A stretch of 64,000 nt of DNA from contig JAHNUO010000005.1 in NCBI GenBank assembly GCA_019787685.1, forward strand, positions 1,054,001-1,118,000, written 5' to 3'. A model generated the notes under the pieces. It was not told the origin of the DNA and did no database searches. It saw only the letters and a list, made by a program, of their open reading frames with translations. This DNA is from Chiua virens. Lineage: Eukaryota > Basidiomycota > Agaricomycetes > Boletales > Boletaceae. Made by a program: the position numbers and the translations under genes. Shown piece after piece: positions 43,887 through 54,742 of the stretch (the stretch's first letter is position 1; the number at the start of each line of letters is the position of its first letter).

Positions 43887-44016
43887 TACCCACTCAATGA
43901 GTGATGGATTAAAAGATAATACCCATAGCTTCAATAAGACAGGTATGCTTCTCCCAAGTGAGTCCTTTGGTGAGCACATCAGCAACTTGGTCTGTCATTG
44001 AAACATATTTGACAGT
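43887..44016 (-). pseudogene. Copia RNase H C-terminal tail
   Basis: Encodes VKYVSMTDQVADVLTKGLTW then EKHTCLIEAMG, the typical C-terminal motif of copia RNase H (ADxxTKxL). It is separated from the rest of RNase H by the solo LTR at 44017-44657. Confidence 0.75.
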
Positions 44017-44657
44017 TGTAACAACCTAGAACAAACATGGATAATGAGTGACTTGTGAGTGGTTGTAGTGCAGTGTAAGGTTGAAGAGTGCAAGTAATCC
44101 AACGAGTGAGATGAGAACTACAGAGGAGATTCCGTCTGTGAGAGACAATGGGGAAAGACCAGAGATGAACTTTGTTAGAGTTCCCTTGGTATTGTATTCA
44201 AGGCTTATATACTAAAAGTACAATCAGAGGTTGTATTGGAGTATGAATACAAAGATAAGTAATAGTATGCTGATTGGATGATAAGGTATGAAAACATGAG
44301 GTATCAGCATGTATGTGAGTCATAGATAAAGACATGAGGAAACAATGCTGTAACAATGCGGTAAAAGCATGTTATGAGATAAGCACTGCTTTAATAATAG
44401 ATATGAGTCATATGGAATCATAGATAAGGGATAACATGTGAATACACATGTATTGTGTATGGGTTATGACATCGTGTGATAGCACATGTCTAATGATGAT
44501 GATATAAATATCATAATATGGCAGCTAATAGGGTTAGGTCCTGAGGACAGCCTTGACATGAGGCAAAGTGTGCCGTAATAGATATTAAGTATCTTGTATG
44601 ATGGAGTAGAGATTGAGTAGGAAGGCGAAAGAATAATGGTGAAACATGATTGTAACA
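44017..44657 (-). mobile_element. Solo LTR, gypsy-1-related family
   Basis: 641 bp, TGTAACAACCTAG to GATTGTAACA, with a perfect 5-bp duplication ACAGT at 44012-44016 and 44658-44662. Blocks such as TTGGATGATAAGGT, GAGTCATAGATAA and GACAGCCTTG.CATGAGGCA are shared with the gypsy-1 LTR, so it belongs to a related but diverged family. Confidence 0.88.
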
Positions 44658-44662
44658 ACAGT

Positions 44663-45508
44663 GATCTCCTTCAAGTCAAGCTTCTCCCTAATAAAATGAT
44701 GCCAAATCGTGATGTGCTTGGTATGATCATGAAACATAGCATTTTTTGTGAGGGCCATGGCTGACTGGTTGTCAATCAGTAGCACTGTGGGCTTGGTGGA
44801 GACAGCATCGAGCTCATTGAAGAGCACTTGGAGCCAAATGGCTTCTTTCATGGCAGCAGTAGTGGCCATATATTCAGCTTCGGTACTTGAGAGAGTGATA
44901 GAGGATTGCTTCTTCAAGGACCAGCTAATGGCAGCACCAGCTAGGATAAAAATGTATCCAGTGACAGACTGATGATCATTTGTGTCAGCTACCCAGTTGG
45001 TGTCAACATAGCCTAATAGATCACTGTCAATGTGACCTTTAAAAATAAGGTATGCATTTGGTGTTCTGCATAAGTAACAATAGACTTGTTTGGGTGCAGT
45101 AACATGCTCTAGAACTGGAGTGGTGGCATGCCTACTGAGGACGCCAACAGCAAATGTGAGGTCAGGTTGGGTTGCTAACATCACGTACATGAGAGCACCA
45201 AGAGCACTTTGGTACTCCTTGATGTCGGCTGCTGCTTTGTTGAGCTTAGTGAGCTTGATGTTTGCATCAATTGGAGTGACGACAGGATGGCTAGCTGCCA
45301 TATTGTAGTGTTCGAGTATGGACTCAATGTAGTGGTGTTGCGAGAGCTCGATTATTTGTTTATTGCAGTCACAGATAATTTCCAGGCCTAGAATCCAGGG
45401 TGCTTTGCCAAGGTCAGTCATTTCGTATTCATGGGTGAGCTGGATCTTGAGCTTTTCAATTCCTCCATGATCGTTTGATAACATTATTTTGTTGTCAACA
45501 TATACCAC
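44663..45508 (-). pseudogene. Copia RT C-terminus and RNase H
   Basis: It starts with the YVDN box (MVYVDNKIMLSN; normally YVDD), then LGLEIICDCNKQIIELSQHH, VTPIDANIKLTK, YQSALGALMYVMLATQPDLT, GYVDTNWVADTNDHQSVTGY and SSTEAEYMATTAAMKEAIWL. The YVDD to YVDN change alters a catalytic Asp. A frame break separates it from the RT N-terminal part at 45539. Confidence 0.85.
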
Positions 45509-45538
45509 GATGATAATAAGAACACCATCTTCAACTGC

Positions 45539-46264
45539 TCATAAGAGCATGTACCACAATTTATGGGCTTGTTTTAGTCCATAAAGCACTTGGAGTAATT
45601 GCCAGACTTTGTATTGTGGAGGACGAAATCCTGGAGGAGGCTTGAGATAGATTTCCTTATTAAGTTTGCCATTTAGGAATGCTGATTTGACATTCATTTG
45701 GTGAATTTCGAGGTCGTGTTTGGTGGCAAGGGCAAGAAGGGCTCGGATGGTTGAGAACTTGGTAACAGGGGCAAACATGTCCATATAATCAACTCTGTGG
45801 ACCTGCATAAAACCCTTTGCTACAAGATGGGCTTTGTACTTGTCAATTTCGCCATTTGGTCCATGTTTGATCTTAAAAACCCATTTTGAGTTGATAATTT
45901 TACGATCTGGTGGACAGTTGACTTGTTTGTATAGCCCAAATTTCTCAAAAGTATTGAGTTTGTCTTTCATCACCTTGAGCCAGAGGTGTGAGTCTGAATG
46001 GTGCATTGCCTCGTTGTATGTGCATGGCTTGTCATCTGTGCTTATGTCAGCACAATATGTGTGTTCGTCAGCCTCTATTGTGCACCCACTTGCTCCAATA
46101 ATATCTATTCCCTCACCATCTCCCTCAACTGTCCCCCCTCCACCATTCTTTCCTTCATTCCAGTTATTCCCATTGTCTCTATTGTCTTTCCTGTCCTTTG
46201 GATGCAGCAAGGTCACTTTTTCGTATGAATTAACATGGTAACATGGATCATCATAAATCAGCAT
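45539..46264 (-). pseudogene. Copia reverse transcriptase, N-terminal part
   Basis: Encodes YNEAMHHSDSHLWLKVMKDK, NSKWVFKIKHGPNGEIDKYK, HLVAKGFMQVHRVDYMDMFA, PVTKFSTIRALLALA, HQMNVKSAFLNGKLNKEIYL and VLYGLKQAHKLWY, all classic copia RT blocks. The start of the listed frame is in the acidic linker between integrase and RT. Confidence 0.85.
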
Positions 46265-46910
46265 TTTTCTGTGTCAGGTCAACCTGTGGACTTCAGGAGG
46301 TGGAACTGAGTGTGAATAAGGTACTGGTGGGCCTCTTGAGGGTACAGTATGTTGTACTGACGAGCATTGTTGTGTTTCAAAGTGCTTTGGTTTGATTTTC
46401 ACAATTTCAAGGGAAGGAGGTGGTGCAGGACTTGCACCTTCATCAGATTGATTGGATAGGTCATTTATGGTACGTTCTATCTCTTCTTCGCTTTCTTCCT
46501 CGCTTTCATCACTCGTTTCACAGTCAGTGACACTCTGGATGCCAGGAACTTCATCTTTCACTCTGGAGAGCTTTCTATCACTTTCAGGACATTTTGGGGT
46601 CGTTCTGATTGTGTTTGTGAGCCATTTTGAATGCTGACATCGATCTTTACCCTTGTAGGACCATTGGTATCACCATCATCAAAAACAACATTCCTAGATT
46701 TGAAAATTCAACCTGTAGAGTGGTGCAAACAAACATATGCACTCTTATTTTCAGCATAGCCAATATGGACACATTCAAGTGATTTTGGATCAAGTTTGCA
46801 ACATTTTTCATCAGGTATATGTACAATGTTGTGCTGTGCACCCGAAAATTCAAAGGTGCAAAACTGACAGTTTATTGCAAGTGAACTTTTCAAACAGTGT
46901 GATATTGCTG

Positions 46911-47500
46911 TCAATGGCACACATTCAGCATGCAGGATTGCATCACCCCAGTATGAGTTGGGTAATCTGGCATCACGAGGGTGTGATTCATTCGTTCGCT
47001 GAACCTGTTCTCTTGTGGAGTGTAGGGATTTGTCTTTTCATGATGGATTCCCTTCATTGTGAGGTAGTCCTGCAAGGCCTTTGACCCATATTCACCACCA
47101 CCATCAGATCTGAATGTATTTGCTTGTTCTCTGGTAACTGTTTCAGTGCGTTCAATGTACACTATTGTCTAACCATATACTTCATCTTTAGACTTTAATA
47201 ATTTGACCACAACATGATGTGAATATCCATCAATGTAGGTCACAAAGTATTGGTGTCCAGTTCAGGATTGTGTCTGCATGGGTCCACATACATCCAAGTA
47301 CATCCAATGAAGTAGATATGGGCTTTCAGTTGTCAATTTCTGTGTTATTGGCTCGCAGTGCTGTTTGCCTTCGAGACATGGTTTACATATTTCATCAGTG
47401 TGTGTTATTGAGTCCATTATCTCCATTCTGCTAACCTTTGGAACAGTTTTAATATGGAGTTGAAGTGGACATGACCCAGTTGATGGTGCCATGTTTCCAA
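46911..47500 (-). pseudogene. Copia integrase region
   Basis: Encodes CKPCLEGKQHCEPI, LHWMYLDVCGPMQTQS, EQANTFRSDGGGEYGSKALQ and GIHHEKTNPYTPQENRFSER, i.e. the end of the zinc finger and the catalytic D...D...E region (first Asp in YLDVCGP, second in SDGGGEY, Glu in PQENRFSE). Stops at about 47173 and 47263 interrupt it. Confidence 0.82.
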
Positions 47501-47555
47501 GGAGGCTTTGGATGCAGCTACCTTTGCCATGTGCAAATCAAGTGGTGTATTTGGA

Positions 47556-48111
47556 TGTTAGAGACCGTGCGACTCGGAGGTAGCCAACTCTGGATCTCTG
47601 GAGTTGTAGCATTGGACAGGACTTGGCTTCACCGTATGTGGTGTGCCCTTGTCACAGTCTGTCCCTATATTTCGGATGTGTGGAAAATGGAGGTAAATAT
47701 ATGACTCAACACATAAAGTGGAGCCAAGTGGAGTGAAGACCGTCAAGGACTTCTCGGAGTGTTCAGAGTGAGTCATACAAATAAACTAATATTCAGACTA
47801 AGGGTACACAGTTGGGGTACTACAGTTTATATACTCAGAGTGGAATGGAGATTAGTAACGGAGTTGGTAAGAACTAAGCAAGATGGAAGATTGGGAAACT
47901 ACATAGCTGGAGGTAAGTCGGGTACTGAGAAAGCCGGAGCTGTGCTCGTAAGCGAGACACAGGTTATGTACTAAAATAAAAGAGGAAACATATATACGTA
48001 ATGGAGGTCCGGGATCACGGAGTTGCGTCCTGAGGGTGATCAACCTGGAGTTATGGTCTAAGAGAATCAGAGTTATATCTGGAGGAACAGAGAACGGAGT
48101 GGTATATGACA
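47556..48111 (-). mobile_element. Solo LTR, third family
   Basis: 556 bp, TGTTAGAGACCG to GGTATATGACA, with a perfect 5-bp duplication TTGGA at 47551-47555 and 48112-48116. It is CpG-richer than the surrounding copia, so younger. Across the site the copia frame runs from the AHIVYGPS region into LDLHMAKVAASKASLETWHH, the pre-integrase domain. Orientation is not certain. Confidence 0.85.
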
Positions 48112-48116
48112 TTGGA

Positions 48117-48663
48117 TCAAGGTACGGTGATGGGCCATAGACAATATGAGCAGTTTCATAGACTCAAGGAATGGCTTCAAGGACATATAGCAAAATTTTG
48201 CTTGTATGCAAGGGCTGCAAGAGTGTCATCTTTGGAGATATGACATTCAGTCTTGCCGAAGGATATGGTAAATCCTTTATTTGTGAGTTGTGGAACTGAT
48301 AGTAGGTTTCCATCTAGTTTTGGGATATAATAGACATCCTGGAGGATTGTTTCTCATGTTCTACCATTGCCAATGTTGATGTCTATGCAGATTCATCCAA
48401 TACCTATTGTGGATATGGAGCATCCATCTCCAATAATCACAGAGTGTGGAGGTATGAGAAAACAGAATGTTGTGACCCACGAACAATGACAAGTCATGTT
48501 TGCAGATGCACCCGAGTCAACAATCCATTCAAAAGGTGTGTTTGAATTGTTGTTTGTCTTCTTTGCCATGAATAGCTGTAAAGGAGAGCCATCATGTGGT
48601 GTTATGCTTATGACACACACTGTCAAATTAGGCTTGTCTTTGAATCTTTTGGTGTGTCCTTTC
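48117..48663 (-). pseudogene. Copia protease region
   Basis: Encodes NTPFEWIVDSGASANMTCHC with the aspartic protease DSGA motif, followed by IPPHSVIIGDGCSISTIGIG. It lies between two solo LTRs. The frame is otherwise decayed. Confidence 0.8.
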
Positions 48664-49332
48664 TGTTACGATTTCTTTCTTTTCTTTGACTTGTACTATT
48701 TCACTTCACTTGATACCTAGGTATCCTCGTATGTTCATCCGTACTTCGTCTCTCTTCACCTTATGTAACCAGCATCGGCATCACCCGCATGCTTACTCCT
48801 TTCTTTCTCATCATCATCCGATGGCATTGCATTTTGTCATTTCATCTTCGTCATCGTCCGCTGCCTTCACATCGTACAATTCCCCTTTTGGCCCTTTCTT
48901 CCCTTCCGCTCTTCTGGCCTACCCCTTTTAGTTACTTGGTCCGTGCACAATTCGCATAGTATAAATACCTTGCAGCGATACTCATGTACACTAGTCTTGA
49001 TCTCCACAATCTAGCTGAGTATCTCTGCTCCACTCGCCTCAGCACCTGTGACCTCCTTGATCCTTGACCCTCGACACCAACGGCCAATACCTTGGTTCCA
49101 CCTCGATTACAAGAGGAAGCCCTTGGTCCTTCGGGTATAGATTCCCAACAGGACACTCTCAGCAATGCCTGAGTTCTAACTTGATTCCACTGTTAGTAAC
49201 ACGCTAACAGCAGACCTCCTTGAACTCTTACAGCGCGCCACATATCAAGTGGTGGTTGTTCGAGTTATCGTAGCCACTTGATCCTTAGTGCTTTTGTGGC
49301 TACGCTAGGTCCTACCCGGAACTATCGTAACA
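48664..49332 (+). mobile_element. Solo LTR, gypsy-2-related family
   Basis: 669 bp, TGTTACGATTTC to ATCGTAACA, with a perfect 5-bp duplication CTTTC at 48659-48663 and 49333-49337. It shares long blocks with the 570-bp gypsy-2 LTRs (for example GTGGTGGTTGTTC.AGTTATC and the TAGGTCCTACC.GGAACTA end). It keeps CpGs lost in gypsy-2, so it is younger or less decayed. Confidence 0.88.
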
Positions 49333-49337
49333 CTTTC

Positions 49338-50171
49338 CACTATTGGATAAACTCAGTGTGACCTTTCCTGCGTCCTCAGCCATCTTTTTCCAGAATTCTC
49401 TGTTGTGGGAATTGCCACAATGTGTGCACTTCTTCCTTTTCTTTTCATCTTTTAATTTCTCCTTCAACTTATCTTTTGACTTGTTTGACTTCTGTGGTTG
49501 GTGTCCCTTTGCAAATAGAGCTGATTGTGTTGTCTTTCAGGACTTTCTTCAACTAGGATCTGTGAGACAACAGATTTGACAGAGAGTTTTTCAGCAGTCA
49601 TCAAGATGGTTTGAAGGGTTGAATAAGAGGTTGGAAGAGATATTACGATTGCAATGGCTACAAGGGAGTTGTTGAGGGATTGGCCTAGCAATTTCAGCAT
49701 ATAGGCCTTTTGTCGCATCAAGTTTAGCTGTGGCTCCAACTCAGATTCATTAGACAGAGTGCCACAGAATAGCTTACCTATGAGGTATGCTACAGTCTGG
49801 TGACCTTTGCCTTTGTATCGCTCGTTTAGCTTTTTCCAAGCTTCTTCAGCCACTGATGTATATAGGACACCATTCAAGGGTTCGTCCTTCAAGGTAAGTG
49901 TGATTTGTACACATGCTTCCTTGTCTTGGCTCAACCAGTCTGCGAGTGCAACAGTGTCTGTCGCATCAGGCTTCTTCTCGGATCCATCCACCACTCCCAG
50001 TAGTCCTCTGATATCAAGGACCATGAAGACTTGGTATTTCCATGTCTGGAAATTTGTTCCATCATTCTTGAGGGATGGGATGTCATATAGATGACTTGAG
50101 CCTTGGCTCACTTTGGTGGACGAGGATGACTGGTTTAAAGGGGTAGAAGTTGATGCTAATGTGGAAGGCAT
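49338..50171 (-). pseudogene. Copia Gag
   Basis: The N-terminal 235 codons are open (50171-49464): SHLYDIPSLKNDGTNFQTWK, RGLLGVVDGSEKKP, DKEACVQITLTLKD, EAWKKLNERYKGKGHQTVAY and LQTILMTAEKLSV, a UBN2/gag-polypeptide domain. A second frame downstream has a single zinc-knuckle-like CTHCGNSHNREFW. A frameshift around 49470-49530 and the solo LTR at 49332 separate it from the protease. Confidence 0.83.
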
Positions 50172-50219
50172 TTCAAGCTAATCTTTGGAAGCTAGTTAGA
50201 GCAGGCAGGGCTCATAACC

Positions 50220-50382
50220 TTTTGTTCCAGGTAATTGAGGACTAAACGAGCAAACAAGATTAACTTGGTCTTGAGTATAAAGTACCAGACTGAGGTGTGA
50301 TGGAGTGAAGAACTCTGCAGTAATGTCCACACATGGTTATGTAATCTATCCTCGTCATACCAAAAAGCATCAATTTACAACA
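50220..50382 (-). repeat. 5' LTR of copia element
   Basis: 163-bp partner of 43724-43886. On the minus strand it is followed by GGTTATGAGCCCTGC, a plausible primer-binding region. CATAA (50383-50387) is the target duplication. Confidence 0.8.
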
Positions 50383-50421
50383 CATAACACTCCCAGTGTG
50401 TAGCTGGAAGTGAGACAAGTG

Positions 50422-50917
50422 TAGTGTTTCAAAGTCCAGTCTAGGACTGCTCAAAAGACTGGCAATTGGACTGGGTGACCAGACTGGTAGGCAACTGGAC
50501 TGCAGTTACAGTTGCATTCAGTTGCTAATTAGTCCAGTTATCAGTTGCCTTGATTTTGAAAAAAAAAAAGACTTGTCCTTTAGTGAACCAGTCTTTAGCC
50601 CCTATAGATAGGTACTTCCCACAATACTTTCAGAATTTTAGCTATTTTATTTGAATTTCTACATAGAAAACCAAGTTGGGACCCCCTCTGATTGATATGC
50701 CTCCCGGAAATGGCCATATCTTTTGATCCTGTGATCCAAATCTTATGATCAAAGGGTCAGTAGATAGCCAGGAGTCCATAGTATATTTCATTTCCCCATG
50801 GCTAAACTTGGGTCCCACGGAACAGGGGTCAAAGGACCGGTTTCGCACAAAACCAGTTGCAACTGGTTGCAACTGATCAAAAGACCATTTTGGACCAGAC
50901 CGGACTTTTAAACACTA
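50422..50917. mobile_element. Non-autonomous TAGTGTTT-ended element
   Basis: 496 bp between TAGTGTTTCAAAGTCCAGTC and the inverted GACCGGACTTTTAAACACTA. Subterminal ACTGG/CCAGT motifs abound. There is no ORF of note and no target duplication found. Confidence 0.6.
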
Positions 50918-51820
50918 AGCAAAACACAAACCAGTTGGCTAGTTCATGTGTTGGAGATATTAGTTTCTGAAGTGATTTTCTTTCCACACTGTGGACAACT
51001 AACAGTCTTGAGTTTTCTGTGAGTTTTCCTAGCTTTAGGCATGCTATTATAGGAGCAATTTGAACGGTGTCACTGAGTAGAGAAGTCACACTACAAAGAA
51101 GTAAAACTTACATAAACCATGGTTTCACTCTGTCCATATACTGTGAGTACAATGTTCACCACAATGACCCAGCCAGAGATCAACCCTCAGCTTCTATATT
51201 GGCATTCTGATCTTCAGGAACCCACTTCAGATACCATATTCCACCTGTCCCCTTTCTTCATCCTCAATCAACACATCATATCTCCTCTTGCTCTTTATTC
51301 TCTTGACATTGCAAGACATACTCCTCACACTTCAAATTCCAAAGATCCTATGAATGGACCATGATCATCTCACACCCCCATCCATGACAATAACTGGCAA
51401 CCCAGTTCTATGAGAAATAGCCGGTTGGAAGATGTGAATTTGGTGATCGCATCCAAACATGAGGTATGGGTTGTAGTTCTATGAATGCATGGCTTCTAAC
51501 AAACTTGTAGACACCAGACACTGGTGTATGCCATGCCATTCCACCCCCACAGAGTCCCAGGGAAGCCTTTTTTCTGCTTGAAGCAGCTCAAGCAAATCAT
51601 GATATTCTTCTTGCATGAAACACTCTTGCTTGTCAAATTATCCATTACAACATGCTCGTGTTACAGTACAATTGTATTGTCTTGGAACAGGTGCAGGATA
51701 ACTTATGACTGTGGATCAATTTGTAGGGCACATTCACCTGGTAATTAGGAGAAGTAGTGAGGCTGTAGCATTCAAGTCCGTGATGCAAGAAGACTATGCT
51801 TAGCTTGGCATCCTTGCAAG
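50918..51820. other. Repeat-rich spacer, no gene recognised
   Basis: Short open frames on both strands without recognisable domains. Confidence 0.4.
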
Positions 51821-52003
51821 TAGTGTATGAAACTCCAGTTACAGGACTGGAAAAAGACTGCAACTGGACTGGACTTTATTCTAATGGCAACCAAACTTTG
51901 GTTTCAGTTGCCAGACACTAGAGCAAAATCAAGACCATAAAAAGACCATATGATATGGATAAACATACAAGTACAAACTGAAACTATGCTACTACTTTGA
52001 CAT

Positions 52004-53467
52004 CTAAAATCTCAGTATGTGATGTAACAAACTCCACATCCATCTAACAAAGCTCTGAGAAGTTATCAAGGTAACTACCTCATATTCTGCTAAGTTTGTT
52101 GCAGCTTGATTGACAATATTATTCCACCAGGCATGCTTCATTATTTGAAGTTGCTTGAAGCACTCAGATCCCAATCTAGATTGCCAATCTGTTGCAATCT
52201 CCCCACCAGCTGAAAAGACATGTTCACATGGTACATATGATGCTGGGATTGCACAGACATCTCTTGCTATCAAAGCAAGAACCAGGTAGATAGAAGCATG
52301 CTTCTACAAAAATTATCACTGACTGTCAAATAAATACTCAATATCATACTTACCTCCCACCACACAATAACATCTATGTCCTTTGAAATGTTCTCTTCAA
52401 TAACTATGAGATATTGCTGAAGCTCTGCTGCCTAACCCAACATAGACTCATTGTTATGAGTTGCCTGTTCCAGAAGTTCACACTGGTGCCAATCATATTC
52501 AGACTCAAGCATTTCATGGCCCAGGATGGTGGTACTTTGATGAGTAGATCATGCTGACTTGGTAATGATGGAATCACTGGCATGGTCTCATGAATACTCC
52601 ACATCACATTCTTGACAGTCTTGAGTGCCTCATCATACCAATTCTTGGCATGTGGGTTTCCATTGGCACATTTTTTCTCCTGTTCTTCTGTTTCATCCCA
52701 CACTATCTTGATATATTCTAATGTGTAGTATGGGTGAAGCACTGTAAGTTGTAAGCATAAGCATGATCAAAAGAAGTAATAGAATTGGAATAAACATACT
52801 GAGAGCCAAGGTAAACACCAGCTTGTCATCGAGCTTGTTGTAATATTTTTTCATCTTCCCTATCACAGTGTCAATTGCACAGTTAAACTGAGTGTACTTG
52901 GGGAGTTCTTGCTTTGCTTCCTAGGCTGTCAGAAGCTCTTTGAGAGCTGGGATGGCTTGCCACAGTGTTGGATGTTGCTCACTTGAGAAAGATTGCTGAA
53001 TATCATTGGCATCCTGTAATACAGTTAGTGTACAACTTTAGATAATTGAATAATTCACATATCATGATGACCATGCATGTATCATTCACATGTTCCCAGT
53101 CACTCAGCTTGAGGGTGAATGTCATCCATGGAACATGCTTGGTGGTGTGGCCCTTCTAACAGATTGTTGTAATCAGTCCAAACAGTTCATCAGCAGAGGT
53201 GATGAAGAGAGTGATAGGCTGGAATGTAAAGCATTAATCAAAAGAGAAAGCATATCAATACTGCAACATACCTGATGAAGGAGATAGGAACAAGCAAGCA
53301 TGCATGCAACAGTCCCCTAACGGACATTGCTATGGAGAGGGATTGAAAGGGGTGGGCCAATGTCACAGCTGACTTGCAAGGAATTGAAATATTTGATATG
53401 TGGACCGGAGCATTGGATCTCAAACTGTGTGAGTCAAGTTGGAAGTTTAAGTGGACAAGCACAATGT
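52004..53467 (-). pseudogene. hAT transposase, C-terminal half
   Basis: Encodes HPTLWQAIPALKELLTA, KMKKYYNKLDDKLVFTLALS, VLHPYYTLEYIKIVWDETEE, KNWYDEALKTVKNVMW and the dimerisation domain MIARDVCAIPASYVPCEHVF then SAGGEIATDWQSRLGSECFK. Order and motifs are those of fungal hAT transposases. Stops and frame changes show that it is dead. It is cut at 53467 by gypsy-2. Confidence 0.82.
53463..53467. repeat. Left 5-bp target duplication AATGT of gypsy-2
   Basis: AATGT precedes the LTR (TGTTATGATTCG) and recurs at 62342-62346 after the other LTR. Confidence 0.88.
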
Positions 53468-54037
53468 TGTTATGATTCGTTTCTTTCTTTCACTTGTATC
53501 ACTTTACTATGCTCAATACTTCAGGTATCTCACTACATTCATCTGTACTTGTTCTATTTGAAACACTTACTTAAGCATTGGTTCAACCTGAATGCTTACT
53601 CATTTACCTCTTGTCATCGTCCACTGCCTTTGCATTGTACAATTCTCCCTTTTGACCAATTGTGGTAGTTCTGCTCTTCTCGGTCACCTATTCTTCTGTT
53701 GGTCCATGCACTTTTCCAAATGTATAACTAACTTGTCGAGTTACTACTGTACACTAGTCTTGAACTCTGCAATCTAACTGAGTACACTCAACTCTCCCTT
53801 GGACTTCTTAGAAGTTGTCTTAGCCCTTGGTCCCAAGAGTATAGATTCTCAAATAGACAACTTAGGAAACTTCCTGAGTCCAACCTTGTTCTCTCTGGTA
53901 GCAACTACACTGACCAGACACTCCTTTGAACTCTATAGCACATCATGTATCAAGTGGTGGTTGTTCAAGTTATCACAGCCACTTGTTACTTAGTGCTTTT
54001 GTGGTTACATTAGGTCCTACCTGGAACTACTGTAACA
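53468..54037 (+). repeat. 5' LTR of gypsy-2
   Basis: 570 bp, the same length as 61772-62341, with scattered substitutions that are largely C/T or G/A. Confidence 0.9.
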
Positions 54038-54742
54038 TAAGTTCAAGACTATCTTTACAGCCTGCCTCTGTGCAGTCAGCTGCCCACCATTTCTTCAGGA
54101 CACCCCTCTCATCTAGCCATCGCTGCCACCTGGAGACTCAGGTTCTCCAACCTTCCACCCTCCAATCAGTTGGATGAAAACCCTGAACCCTCGTCACCAT
54201 CTTCTGAACCCCAGGAAAACAACCTGGACATCAATGTCCACTACTCAGAGTCTAAAGACGAAACCCAGCAACTAGCTACCTGTTTTACCATCTCCCTAGA
54301 CTTACCAAGTCTTGCAACATTTGCATCATCAATCACCCCAACATATCCTAACCCAGGCCCACTATCCATCCAAAACCCTAGCATCATTTACACTCTGGTC
54401 CCCTTACCAACATTGTCAACTCTCACCATGAGTCACAACAAACCAGTTGAACTACATCTTGGCAAACCCTCCACCTTCGATGGAACCTACAATCGGGCTA
54501 TACCATGGCTCAACAACATAGCCACCTACCTTTTCATTAATGAGGAGGTCTACAACACAAACAACAAGAAGGTCACCTTCACCCTATCCTTCATGAATGA
54601 CAGGTCTGCCAAAACCTGGGCAGACACCTTCTGTGCCAAATCCCTCATCCTTCAATCCTTCAGGACCTGGACTGATTGGCAAATGGAGTTCCAAAAGGAC
54701 TTCAAACACCACAACACCAAAGGCAATGTCATTGCCTGGTTA

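Larger units (their letters stand above)
43724..50382 (-). mobile_element. Ty1/copia retrotransposon with three solo LTRs inside
   Basis: LTRs of about 163 bp at 43724-43886 and 50220-50382 are flanked by CATAA duplications (43719-43723 and 50383-50387). On the minus strand the LTR starts TGTTGTAAATTG. Order is gag, protease, integrase, RT, RNase H, the copia order. The three inserted solo LTRs (44017-44657, 47556-48111, 48664-49332) and scattered stops inactivate it. Confidence 0.85.

Noticed and set aside
44748..46241. Plus-strand open frames across copia RT/RNase H
   Set aside because: They are shadows of the minus-strand copia pol frames.
50422..50917. 8-bp hAT target duplication
   Set aside because: Flanks GACAAGTG-like and AGCAAAAC-like bases do not match; ends remain provisional.
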